From an uncultured Anaerolineae bacterium (GTDB taxonomy: Bacteria; Chloroflexota; Anaerolineae; Aggregatilineales; Phototrophicaceae), in the NCBI GenBank assembly GCA_934216615.1, contig CAKQCB010000004.1, forward strand, positions 508,604-572,603: DNA of 64,000 nt, written 5' to 3'. This document shows, in pieces, positions 35,345 through 43,697 of this stretch. Each line of letters opens with the position of its first letter. The first letter of the stretch is position 1. Made by a program: the position numbers and the translations under genes. Below the pieces are notes generated by a model. That model was not told where the DNA came from, searched no databases, and saw only the letters and a list, made by a program, of their open reading frames with translations.

Positions 35345-36241
35345 ATGGGTATTTTTCTAGGGCTACTGGCAGCATTAGGTTGGGGTACGTCGGATTTTAT
35401 TGCGCGTGACTCTACCCGCGTACTGGGGACATTTCGTACATTATATTACACGCAGTTTTTTGGCGCTCTGGTGCTGGGCGGGTATCTACTTTTTTCGGGA
35501 CAATTTGCCAATACGGTCACGACTGCCCCGCCGTTAATTTGGTTGGTGGCGGTTCTCAACGCGCTCTTTGGCGCATCCGGCGCGATTTTGCATTATCGGG
35601 CGTTTCAGGTTGGGGTGTTAGCGATCATCTCGCCGATCACGGCAAGTTACGGCGCGATCACCACCTTGATGGCGCTTGCCAGTGGCGAAACCCTCTCTTA
35701 TACGCAGTTGTTGGGCATCGGCATCATCTTGGCAGGCATCATTGCCATTAGCATGAGTGAGCCACCCCCGTCAGGGTCAACATTGATGAGTCCTGCGACA
35801 GGGGAAGAATCCGGCAAGCGCAAAGTTCCTGCGGGCTTGTGGTACGCGGTCGGCTCTGCGTTGATCTACGGCGTGAATTTCTGGATTTTAGGGTTTTATA
35901 TCGTCCCAGTAATTGGTGGAGTTTTTCCCGTTTGGATTTCGCGTATCACGGTCATTCTCTCGTTGACGATTGCCGCGTTTTTAATGCGTCGCAGTTTAAA
36001 AGGCCCTTCAAAATATATCCTGCGGGCGGTGATCGGCATCGGCGCGTTAGATACGATTGCGATGGTCAGTAGTCTTGTCGGGACGAGTACCGAACAGGTG
36101 AGCATCGTGACCATGCTCTCGTCGCTTTTTAGCACGGTCACGGTGTTACTGGCGTGGATTTTCCTCAAAGACCCGTTGAATATTCAACAAAAACTTGGCA
36201 TCGTCGCTATCTTCGTCGGGATCATCTTTGTCAGTGTGTGA
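35345..36241 (+). CDS. EamA/DMT family transporter
   Basis: 298 residues with ten membrane helices in two EamA repeats: the first has GLLAALGWGTSDFIARD and TASYGAITTLMALASGE, the second starts at about 163 (GLWYAVGSALIYGVNFWILG) and has ISRITVILSLTIAAFLM and QVSIVTMLSSLFSTVTVLLAW. Typical length for the drug/metabolite transporter superfamily. Substrate cannot be told; family members move amino acids, nucleotides or drugs. GAGGATCA precedes the ATG. Monocistronic, ending near a dispersed repeat. Confidence 0.9.
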   Translation: MGIFLGLLAALGWGTSDFIARDSTRVLGTFRTLYYTQFFGALVLGGYLLFSGQFANTVTTAPPLIWLVAVLNALFGASGAILHYRAFQVGVLAIISPITASYGAITTLMALASGETLSYTQLLGIGIILAGIIAISMSEPPPSGSTLMSPATGEESGKRKVPAGLWYAVGSALIYGVNFWILGFYIVPVIGGVFPVWISRITVILSLTIAAFLMRRSLKGPSKYILRAVIGIGALDTIAMVSSLVGTSTEQVSIVTMLSSLFSTVTVLLAWIFLKDPLNIQQKLGIVAIFVGIIFVSV

Positions 36242-36247
36242 GAGGAA

Positions 36248-36465
36248 CCTCACCCCATGGAGAGGACGGTAAGAATCATGTCGCAAATATGGTTTTTGTA
36301 GGGACAGGGCATGCCCTGTCCGTTTTGTTTCTGGTTATCAACAAATGGATGAGATTCAGAAATGGGGTGGGCAAGACATCGCCTTGCCCCTACGGATTTG
36401 CCTTCTTTTGTCCTTTGTCCTCTCCCCATGGAGATGACAGATAAGCGTAGCGAAGCACGTGAGGT
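36248..36465 (+). repeat. Hairpin-chain repeat, rearranged copy
   Basis: Starts CCTCACCCCATGGAGAGGAC, 6 bp after the transporter stop. It carries two palindromic cores: GGGACAGGGCATGCCCTGTCC near 36301-36321 and a GGGCAAGACATCGCCTTGCCC-type core near 36371-36391. It ends AGCGTAGCGAAGCACGTGAGGT 12 bp before the stop of the minus-strand gene. It looks like two units recombined, filling the gap between convergent genes. Confidence 0.8.
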
Positions 36466-36477
36466 ATCCCGACTCCC

Positions 36478-37764
36478 CTAGCAGCTGCCTTGAGCCAGCG
36501 TATACTCAATCGAGTTTGAATTGTTCCCGTCGTTCGATTCAGGAACGGTATTATTCGGGTCTACGGTCACTGTGATGCGATGGCCTTCATTAAAATGCGT
36601 CGAAACGGTCAAGAAGATACCGCCCACAGCCGATGTCTGTCCCGCATTCAACGCGGGGATACTTCCAACCGTTTGGGCGCTGGTTGCCCCAGACGCGATA
36701 TGCGTATCCACAATGCGGATTTCACCGCCCCCGGCGTAATTTCCAGACCCCAAATTGGCAATGTCAATATTCAATTCAGCGGTTTGATTACACACGGCAG
36801 GGTTCGGGTTTAGGCGGATGAGTCCTACCACCAAATCTACATTCGAAGTGGGGGCAGCCGTCGCGGGAAGCGCGGGGATAATCGGCGCGGTGGTTGGAAT
36901 GGGCGTATTCGCAGGTGGAGGTGGCCCTTGATCGACAGGGATGCCAGACGCGTCGCCTAACACTTCCACATATTGAGCGGCAACCCACGCTTCTGTATTG
37001 TAATAACGAACTTCGTACCATGTCCCCGCAGGGTTCACCCCTGTGATTTCAGCCGTATCTCCGGCGGCGAAGCTCCCAATCGGCGGGGCATAATTCGTCC
37101 CCGGCCCACTGCGCACATTTACACCCATGGTGAAACGAGCGGTCGCTACAGAGGGTGTGTTATCAGAAACAGGGGCTTCTTCGGGTTCGTTGGTCGGGTC
37201 ATCAGGCAACTGAGGCGAGGCATCATCCGTTGGGGCTTCGTCGGATGGCGTTTCGCCACCTTCATCTTCCGTTGCAGATGTGGGTTGCACAGTGGGTTGT
37301 GATTGCGTTGGCGCGACGGTTTCCGTGCTTCCGCGTTCGATGATCGTAAAGGTGACAGTAGCAGGATCGCTCGCCGTACCATCGGCACGGTAAGCGGTGA
37401 CCAACAGCGTATGTGCGCCGACACCCACCGCCGTCCATGATTCATTGATGGTGAACGACGGCAGATCACTACTATTCGGGTTGGCAATATCAGAGATGAT
37501 CTGGTCATCCACTTTAATTTCAACATGAGCGATATCTTCGCCTGCGTTGGTGACCACCACTTGGATATTCACACTCACGCTGGCGAGATAAGTTGCGTTA
37601 GGCTGCGGAGATGCAATACGCACGATGGGCGCTCCGCTAATGACGGTTTCAGGGGTTTCTGAGGTATTCAGTGAACAACCGGCAGTGAGCACAGCCATCA
37701 CACTAAGCATCCATAGGCTCCAAAGTTTGATCTGCCTAAGCGATGCGAAACGGAAATTGGACAT
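36478..37764 (-). CDS. Lipoprotein with Ig-like, SH3 and CARDB domains
   Basis: 428 residues from ATG 37764, which has AGGAG 9 bases upstream; an earlier in-frame ATG at 37785 lacks one. Lipobox VLTAGC. Domains: an Ig-like beta sandwich (about 45-140; IASPQPNATYLASVSVNIQV), an acidic Thr/Pro/Glu linker, an SH3_3 domain (about 205-270; VNVRSGPGTNYAPP, TWYEVRYY), a Pro-rich linker, and a C-terminal CARDB domain (about 310-428; VDLVVGLIRLNPNP, NVPESNDGNN-type end seen as TVPESNDGNNSNSIEY). CARDB is a cell-adhesion-related fold. Expected at the cell surface, binding wall or neighbours. Confidence 0.85.
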   Translation of the reverse strand: MSNFRFASLRQIKLWSLWMLSVMAVLTAGCSLNTSETPETVISGAPIVRIASPQPNATYLASVSVNIQVVVTNAGEDIAHVEIKVDDQIISDIANPNSSDLPSFTINESWTAVGVGAHTLLVTAYRADGTASDPATVTFTIIERGSTETVAPTQSQPTVQPTSATEDEGGETPSDEAPTDDASPQLPDDPTNEPEEAPVSDNTPSVATARFTMGVNVRSGPGTNYAPPIGSFAAGDTAEITGVNPAGTWYEVRYYNTEAWVAAQYVEVLGDASGIPVDQGPPPPANTPIPTTAPIIPALPATAAPTSNVDLVVGLIRLNPNPAVCNQTAELNIDIANLGSGNYAGGGEIRIVDTHIASGATSAQTVGSIPALNAGQTSAVGGIFLTVSTHFNEGHRITVTVDPNNTVPESNDGNNSNSIEYTLAQGSC

Positions 37765-38014
37765 ATGTTGCGTCTCCTGAATCATTTACAAAGATGTTTA
37801 TCACTGCAACACCTTCATGAAATTCAATTTCAATGTAGCGCAACTTTGAATTGATTGCGAGGGTAGGCCTTTCATCACAGGGAATACGCATAGCATCCGT
37901 TCATATTGCGCACAAGATGTCCGCGTGTTGTAGATCACGGCATACAAATGCCCTGTTTTGCGCTATTCTAAAAACTAGATGTTGGCTTGACCATCTCGAT
38001 CAAAGGATGTTTTT

Positions 38015-39352
38015 GTGAAACGCTTATTTCCAGCAGGGATGATCCCTCTCGCGCTCAGTCTTTTAGTCGCGTGTAATTCCACGCTTACAGAAGTAACAAC
38101 ACCGCCGCCCTCAGCGTTGCCCACGCTGACCAGCGTTCCTGCCACCGCAGTGCCGATTCCGCTAGAAGATCGTTTTGCCAATATTCCGCGCCAAATCACG
38201 CTGGATGGTTTTCCGCAGTTTGGCTTCGCCAGCGCCCCTATTTCAGTGATTGTCGTGGCGGGGATTGATGATCCTGCGTCGGCGACCTTCTATAAAGAAT
38301 CGTTACCCGTCTTGATCGAACGCGCGCGCGCTGCCGAAATTTTGGTCACCTTCCTGCCGACCAGCGTCAGCAACAGCGAAGATGGCCTTGCAAGCGCGCG
38401 GGCGTCCGTGTGTGCATCCCAACAAAATGAATTCTGGCGCTTTGCCGACATCCTCTATACCCACCTCATCGACGGTCAACCGCTTGATGCAGGTACGCGC
38501 CTCAGCGCGGCGGCGACGGTTGGGCTGAACGCGGTAGAATGGGAAAGCTGTATCAACAGCAATTATTCGGTGGATGTGTTGAACAGCGTCGAACGCGAAG
38601 TCACGGCGATGGCGACCTTCACCCAAGTGCCGTTTGTCACCGTCGCGGGGAATGCCGCTTTCACCGACCCATCCAGCTTGAATTTTACGATTAACTTGAT
38701 GCTGGAACAGTTTGATCAAAACCTTGAAGAAGCGCTCACGAACATGACCGCTACGCCCGACCCAGAATCAACCGATACGCCGGAAGTCATCACCGTAGAC
38801 CCGCTGGTAGGGGTGGGGATTGACCCGCCGTTCACGATCACCCTGCCGGAAGGCTGGCGAAACGCGCAAGATGCCCTGCTTCTACAAGACATTGATACCG
38901 TGCGCAGTATTCCGTTCAGCATCTATACAGGGCCGATTCCGGGGGGAACAGGCAGTATTGTGCTGTTATGGGGCTTCCCCAACCTCATCACGCCGTCCCA
39001 AACCGCCGCGCCCGATCTATGGACGGATGGCTTGCGCCTACTGCGTCTTGCCATTCTTGAAGAAGGTTGCAACATCGGCACTGATTTGCGCCAAGAATAT
39101 TCAGTCGGGGGGGTGATGGGCATCGGCACGCAGTTCGCCGCGGTGGATTGTCCCGAACTGCCCGACACAAGAGGCTGGTTTGTGGGCTTCCAGCAGTTTA
39201 ATCTCAACTTTGTATTTTATATCTATGCCGACCCTATCGACGCGATGAACGGAAACCAAGCGGTCTTCCAAGAGATTTTAGACTCGATCCAGTTTGTCAG
39301 GCCCGAAGTGACGCCTGAAGCGGAAGCGACCGAGGTCAGCGACGAGCGTTAA
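38015..39352 (+). CDS. DsbA-like lipoprotein lacking the CxxC motif
   Basis: 445 residues, GTG start with AAGGATG upstream. Lipobox LLVAC at about residue 20. The domain at about 60-240 matches the thioredoxin/DsbA (DSBA_2) layout: FPQFGFASAPISVIVVAGIDDPASATFY, then ASVCASQQNEFWRFADILYTHLID and FTQVPFVTVAGNAAF with the cis-Pro segment. Where DsbA has C-P-x-C the sequence reads DPASATF, so the redox pair is missing; it cannot be a normal thiol oxidoreductase. The C-terminal 170 residues form a second domain (PPFTITLPEGWRNAQDALLL, IGTQFAAVDCPELPDTRGWF) reminiscent of PsbP/Mog1-type folds. Its TAA overlaps that of the convergent SDR gene. Confidence 0.78.
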   Translation: MKRLFPAGMIPLALSLLVACNSTLTEVTTPPPSALPTLTSVPATAVPIPLEDRFANIPRQITLDGFPQFGFASAPISVIVVAGIDDPASATFYKESLPVLIERARAAEILVTFLPTSVSNSEDGLASARASVCASQQNEFWRFADILYTHLIDGQPLDAGTRLSAAATVGLNAVEWESCINSNYSVDVLNSVEREVTAMATFTQVPFVTVAGNAAFTDPSSLNFTINLMLEQFDQNLEEALTNMTATPDPESTDTPEVITVDPLVGVGIDPPFTITLPEGWRNAQDALLLQDIDTVRSIPFSIYTGPIPGGTGSIVLLWGFPNLITPSQTAAPDLWTDGLRLLRLAILEEGCNIGTDLRQEYSVGGVMGIGTQFAAVDCPELPDTRGWFVGFQQFNLNFVFYIYADPIDAMNGNQAVFQEILDSIQFVRPEVTPEAEATEVSDER

Positions 39353-40107
39353 AGGAGCGACTCGCCACCATCGACGCGCAAGACCGCGCCCGAGATGAAA
39401 TCTTCACCTGCGAGGTACACTACCGCTCTGCCAATATCCGACGCGCTCCCCGGACGTTTGGCAGGGCTGTCTTGCGCGAAGGTCTGCCAGCGGGTTTCGT
39501 CCATGCCATCCGGTTTCATCACCAGCCCGGGAATGATGGCGTTCGTGCGGATGCTCGGGCCTAAGCTGGCGGCGGTCACTTGGCTGAGCGCCAGTAACCC
39601 CGCTTTGCTCACACCGTGATGGGCAAAATCGACCCACGGTTCTAACGAGCCTTTATCACAAATATTGATGATCACACCCTGACCGCCGTGTTCATTCGGG
39701 GCATGTTCTTGCATCCAACGCACAGCGGCTTGGGTGCATAAAAACGGCGCGGTGAGGTTGATCGCAAGCGTATTTTGCCAATCTTCCAGCGTCACTTGCA
39801 TCAACCCGCGCCGTTGAAAATTAGAGGCGCTGTTGACGAGGATATGCAGATCAGGAAAACAGGTGCGGGCTTCGCTGAATAACTGATTTACCCCTTCAGG
39901 CTTGCTGAGGTCGGCTTGGACTAGCCACGCATTCACACCAAAAGACTTCACATCTTTGAGTGTATTGCGCGCTTCTTCTTCAGGGGTTTCATGATAATGA
40001 ACAAGGATATTCACCCCTGCCCGTGCGAGTTCAATGGCAATTGCGCGCCCGACCCTGCGTGCAGACCCGGTGACAATCGCGACTTTTCCCTGCAAATTCT
40101 CACGCAT
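39349..40107 (-). CDS. SDR-family oxidoreductase, atypical active site
   Basis: 252 residues. Rossmann fold start KVAIVTGSARRVGRAIAIELA with the TGxxxxxG cofactor motif, NSASN for NNAG, and the end SGAVLRVDGGESL typical of SDRs. The RR in the nucleotide loop suggests NADPH. The catalytic region reads NICDKGSLEPWVDFAHHGVSKAGL: the usual Tyr of YxxxK is His, and Asp takes the place of Ser as in pteridine reductase/FolM-like members. Substrate unknown. The 3' end shares TTAA with the convergent DsbA-like gene. Confidence 0.85.
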   Translation of the reverse strand: MRENLQGKVAIVTGSARRVGRAIAIELARAGVNILVHYHETPEEEARNTLKDVKSFGVNAWLVQADLSKPEGVNQLFSEARTCFPDLHILVNSASNFQRRGLMQVTLEDWQNTLAINLTAPFLCTQAAVRWMQEHAPNEHGGQGVIINICDKGSLEPWVDFAHHGVSKAGLLALSQVTAASLGPSIRTNAIIPGLVMKPDGMDETRWQTFAQDSPAKRPGSASDIGRAVVYLAGEDFISGAVLRVDGGESLL

Positions 40108-40257
40108 AATTCCCCCTTATTTCGACACAAGCGAGAAATATACCGTCATTTGAAGCTTCTCAGCAATCATACCGAACTAAATTCTTACCGCGGCGTGCAT
40201 GGCATATCGCTCAAACTGGGCTGAATAGTTAGTAGATTGTGATGTTCTGGATCACGG

Positions 40258-40638
40258 TCAAAACCAGCGTCCCACCGCAAACCCTACAAAAAGCGCCAGC
40301 AGACCTAGCGCCGTTTGCAAAAGCAGATTGACGAAGACCAATCCCCATTGGTTTTGCCCTATCAGGGTGCTGGTCTCAAACATGAAACTGGAGAAGGTGG
40401 TAAACCCGCCCATGAATCCTGTTAAAAAGATGAGGCGCAGTTGTGGTGAAAGGGATGCCGATGCGTGATTTTCAATCATCATCCACACCATGCCAAACAG
40501 AAAACTGCCGAGGATGTTGACGGTGAATGTCCCCCACGGAAACGTATTTCCCAACAGGTGCTGAACGAGACGGGTTAAGCCGTATCGCGCCAGCGCCCCG
40601 AATGCTCCTGCGATGCCAATCCACACCCACTGCGCCAT
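40258..40638 (-). CDS. crcB: Fluoride efflux channel Fluc/CrcB
   Basis: 126 residues, four membrane helices. Family marks: GIAGAFGALARYGLTR at the start, PWGTFTVNILGSFLFG with the conserved Asn, and GFMGGFTTFSSFMFE with the TTFSSF motif lining the fluoride path. ATG 40638 is chosen since GAGAAGG precedes it; a TTG at 40656 would overlap the upstream stop by 4 bp. The channel works as a dual-topology dimer that expels fluoride. I saw no fluoride riboswitch upstream. Probably co-transcribed with the VOC gene, 14 bp away. Confidence 0.92.
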   Translation of the reverse strand: MAQWVWIGIAGAFGALARYGLTRLVQHLLGNTFPWGTFTVNILGSFLFGMVWMMIENHASASLSPQLRLIFLTGFMGGFTTFSSFMFETSTLIGQNQWGLVFVNLLLQTALGLLALFVGFAVGRWF

Positions 40639-40652
40639 TGAAGCCTTCTCAC

Positions 40653-41579
40653 TCAACGCCGAGAAAGTGAGGGCATTTGATCGGTCAGGATGACTTGGAT
40701 ATGCGCAGGATCATAGACTTGTACGCCTGCGGGTGTTTGCTGTGTCTCGATGCCGGCATCCTGAAGGCGTGTGATCGCCTGTACTAAGTCGGCAGAAGAA
40801 GGATATGTGAGCGTGAAGTAACGTAACCCTAATGCGTGATCTGGGGCGGGGGGCAAGCTGATCCCCTTCCATGTGTTAAACGCGACGACATGAGGCTGTT
40901 GTTCATCCAAACCCACGTCACCCATTTGGAAATTCTCGATATGCGTCCAGTTTTGAAAACCGAGCGTGTCCCGATAAAACGTGAACATTTGCGGGATGTG
41001 CGTGCCATACAAATGCACATGGCCGATCTGCGTTCCGTCGGGCAAAGGTGAATCTAGCGGATCATCGTCGCTCAGCTCGTTGAACAGCGCTTCCAAATTC
41101 AGCGGGTCGCGCCCACTTCCCACACGCCCATCGGCATACTGAACGACCATTTCGCCGTTCACAATTTCAACCACAGCATCCTCTAAGGAACGTACATAAA
41201 GTTCGATATTGTTGCCTTCGAGATCATCTAAATAGGTGGTCTTGGACATGCCGTGATCTGTCGGCGCGTTGGGATAACGCATCACAAATAAGCGGGCGAT
41301 TGCCCGTGCCAATTCCTTGAGGCTGGGGTACAAGATCGCAAAATGATACATGCCCGTTGTTTGTTGCATGCGTAAAGCATTGGGGTTTTCGCTCAAGTGC
41401 AAGAGCACTTCTTGTTCTGTGCCGAGTGCCGCTTCTGAGCCTTCGCGCCAATGGACGTTGAACCCTAAGACTTTGGTATAAAACGTGATCTGCCGATCCA
41501 GATTTTGCACCGTCAAATGCACATAGCCGATGCGCGTCGCGCTCGGTAAGCTGTAAGGAGGGGGTGTAGAAGTTGACAT
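40653..41579 (-). CDS. VOC-family dioxygenase-like protein (two VOC modules)
   Basis: 308 residues with two vicinal-oxygen-chelate halves: IGYVHLTVQNLDRQITFYTKVLGF with GMYHFAILYPS and DLEGNNIELYV in the first, and IGHVHLYGTHIPQMFTFYRDTLGF with GLRYFTLTYPS in the second. Metal ligands His (YVHL), His (GMYHF) and Glu (NIELY) are visible in the first half, as in CatE-type catechol 2,3-dioxygenases. The second half lacks some. Extradiol cleavage or a related reaction is likely; substrate unknown. Upstream of crcB in the same unit. Confidence 0.85.
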   Translation of the reverse strand: MSTSTPPPYSLPSATRIGYVHLTVQNLDRQITFYTKVLGFNVHWREGSEAALGTEQEVLLHLSENPNALRMQQTTGMYHFAILYPSLKELARAIARLFVMRYPNAPTDHGMSKTTYLDDLEGNNIELYVRSLEDAVVEIVNGEMVVQYADGRVGSGRDPLNLEALFNELSDDDPLDSPLPDGTQIGHVHLYGTHIPQMFTFYRDTLGFQNWTHIENFQMGDVGLDEQQPHVVAFNTWKGISLPPAPDHALGLRYFTLTYPSSADLVQAITRLQDAGIETQQTPAGVQVYDPAHIQVILTDQMPSLSRR

Positions 41580-41631
41580 ACGTGATTTTATCCCGCTTCA
41601 AATAGACAATAGAAATTATACGCGCCGTCGA

Positions 41632-43101
41632 TCACGGCACGATATAATCTATAGACGCGGGCACAGGGGTCAAAATATACACATCCACATAACCTGACCA
41701 AGAACGCCAGTCATGATCGCTGTATCCGAGGTCTACCCATAACGGGATGCGACGTGGCCCGCCTGTATCTTGAATATCGCCAATTCCATAATTGCGCACA
41801 TAGATGCGCGTGCCATAAGGCAAAACGCGCGGGTCAGAGCCAACAATCCCGTGTTGAAGTGTCGCGCCTGTCGCGGTGATGTTGTCGCCCCCCAACGCCG
41901 CCGGATGATAACTGGTTGCGTACATCCGCAAAACGCGCCAATACTCCACGGGGCCGTTAGGGGTGTCTAGCGTGCGCACAACCACATTCATGCCATATTC
42001 AAAAATTTCGTTGCGCGGGTCTTGAATCACCGCGCTCGCTTCCGTTTGTTGGCTCACTTCGATGCCGTTCTCATAGCGGATGCGCGTGGTCGTCCGCCGA
42101 ATCCCGACTTGGCCACTTTGGGCAATCCGTTCGGTATCCAATTCGAGTTCGGGGTTACCTTGAACTACCCGCTCAAATGGCAGGGTTTCGTCAGAAGTGA
42201 TGACTTCTTCGCGCACGCGCAAAACGCGCACAGTCATCCCGTCGCGTAAAGCGGTGCTCTCGCTAGGAATTGTGTAATCTAAACCCGCGAGGACCACCCC
42301 CATGCTAGAAAGTGCATTGGCGACGGTCGTCCCCTGCACGCGCGATTGTAAGGCTTGTCCGTCAGCTTCGATGGTGATTTGATAGGCAGGCTGAATCTGA
42401 ATTTCCATCCCTGCGGTAAGTGGGGTGCTCAAATCGATAGAGACGGAATCCGCCAGATACAACGGAATTTGCGCTTCAAACAAAGCATCACCCACCGTTC
42501 GGGCTGTTGTGAGCAACGTTTGAGCATTGCCCCTCTGTACAATCGTCACTTCGATGGCGGGGCGTATCTCTATTTGACGTAACGGCGCTGACCAATCCGC
42601 CAACTGTGCATGGCTCACCTGTTGACCATCAATCCATACTTCATCAAATGGGTTTAACGTGATCCCCAATTGGTCGAGGATGGCGTTTGGCTGGGGCTGA
42701 ACGCTATAGACATGCTGGCTTTGCTGATTGATCGTCACTTGTACAAGCTGTGCGCGGTCTAAACGGATGCTCTGGTTCGCTTCGATGGGCGTGTCTAAGC
42801 CGGGGGTCAGGCGATCATTCGGCGAAGGATATACGCCTTGTTCCAGCAAGAATTCGCGTACGGTGTCGGCGCGGGTTTCTAGGGTGACGGCGATGCCATC
42901 CACACTCCATATCACAGGCGTGGTGTGCATCCACTGTAAAACCACTACCACGCTCACGACGGCCACGAATCCAAAAACGATCAAGGCAATGAGCGCGATA
43001 CGACGAAGCCTATATTTTGGAGAGGAAATAGGTTTCAGGGGCTGGGTATCTTGTACATGGGGTGTGTTCATGTACTCAGGAAGCGCGTTATGCTTACCCA
43101 T
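41632..43101 (-). CDS. DUF348/G5/3D-domain cell-wall protein (YabE-like)
   Basis: 489 residues. Cytoplasmic tail of about 35 residues and a membrane helix at about 38-58. Outside are three ubiquitin-like DUF348 modules (WSVDGIAVTLETRADTVREFL; VYSVQPQPNAILDQLGI; ITIEADGQALQSRVQG), a G5 domain (VREEVITSDETLPFERVVQGNPELE) and a C-terminal 3D domain (MYATSYHPAALGG, DTGGPRRIPLWVDLGYSDHDW) with its Asp residues intact. This is the order of YabE/Rpf-type proteins; 3D domains are lytic-transglycosylase-like folds that cut peptidoglycan. ATG 43101 has AAGG upstream. The SRP RNA gene lies just before it on the same strand. Confidence 0.9.
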   Translation of the reverse strand: MGKHNALPEYMNTPHVQDTQPLKPISSPKYRLRRIALIALIVFGFVAVVSVVVVLQWMHTTPVIWSVDGIAVTLETRADTVREFLLEQGVYPSPNDRLTPGLDTPIEANQSIRLDRAQLVQVTINQQSQHVYSVQPQPNAILDQLGITLNPFDEVWIDGQQVSHAQLADWSAPLRQIEIRPAIEVTIVQRGNAQTLLTTARTVGDALFEAQIPLYLADSVSIDLSTPLTAGMEIQIQPAYQITIEADGQALQSRVQGTTVANALSSMGVVLAGLDYTIPSESTALRDGMTVRVLRVREEVITSDETLPFERVVQGNPELELDTERIAQSGQVGIRRTTTRIRYENGIEVSQQTEASAVIQDPRNEIFEYGMNVVVRTLDTPNGPVEYWRVLRMYATSYHPAALGGDNITATGATLQHGIVGSDPRVLPYGTRIYVRNYGIGDIQDTGGPRRIPLWVDLGYSDHDWRSWSGYVDVYILTPVPASIDYIVP

Positions 43102-43116
43102 CAATCTGCCTTATGC

Positions 43117-43252
43117 AAAAAAAACGAGTCATTCGCAGTTTGCTCAAACTGGGAGAACCTACGGCACCCAAGATTAAATCCTTAGTGCTGCTATCTTTCG
43201 ATCCTGACACGGTTCGGACGTCTTGCCGCGTAGGACCCAGTTTGAGCAAACT
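43117..43252 (-). ncRNA. ffs: Signal recognition particle RNA, small bacterial type
   Basis: Read on the minus strand, the core GTGTCAGGATCGAAAGATAGCAGCACTAAG carries the conserved SRP domain: UCAGG and AGCAG of the symmetric loop, a GAAA tetraloop, and CACUAAG. A 17-bp perfect terminal helix (43236-43252 with 43137-43153), extended by CCTACGCGGCA/TGCCGTAGG, encloses it, giving a rod of about 116 nt. The minus strand then reads through a short spacer into eight T residues (43117-43124). It would bind Ffh and guide membrane proteins to the translocon. Length and shape fit the Gram-negative/short type without an Alu domain. Confidence 0.88.
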
Positions 43253-43546
43253 ATGAACAACTCATGTATCCATCGTGGAATTGATGGAAAAATCAGTTTA
43301 ATGAAGCTGTTCGTGTTTGTCAATCGCGGGTCAAACAAAACGGCATTCGCGAACCTCTATATTCAAAAACTTTCCTAAATGATAAACTCAGCTTTGGAAA
43401 AAGAACAACACGCATCCTAAATAATACGTTCAGATGTAGCATATCGTATTGATGAACAATGCGGAAATCATAGAACCATCATCGCCAAAGATTCACAAGA
43501 TGGGCGATTCTAAAATAACATCAGGTGAGTTTATGACCGCCGAAAG
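43253..43546. other. Intergenic stretch without recognised features
   Basis: A/T-richer sequence between the SRP RNA gene and the dispersed repeat. I see no open frame with a ribosome binding site, tRNA-like fold or clear inverted repeat. The SRP RNA promoter must lie in the first 60 bp but no consensus boxes stand out. Confidence 0.5.
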
Positions 43547-43665
43547 CACCTCACCCCGTCAGGGTCGCGCCCTCTCTTAGTGGAGAGGGCAAAAGATGAA
43601 GCATGTGCTGATAAGTTTTTGTCCTCTGAAGGGGATGGTTAAGCGTCAGCGCAAGTGGTGGGGTG
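43547..43665 (+). repeat. Hairpin-chain repeat, internally shortened
   Basis: A 119-bp copy beginning CACCTCACCCCGTCAGGG and ending with a GTGGTGGGGTG right end. The GCCCTCTC/GAGAGGGC hairpin is kept but the GGGCAAGGC core is missing. It lies 32 bp upstream of the epimerase gene. Confidence 0.75.
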
Positions 43666-43697
43666 TCTTTTCATAGGTTCAACGGATTAGAAAATTT

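Noticed and set aside
41580..41640. Fluoride riboswitch before the crcB operon
   Set aside because: The 5' region lacks the conserved crcB-motif pseudoknot sequence; only a short imperfect palindrome is seen.
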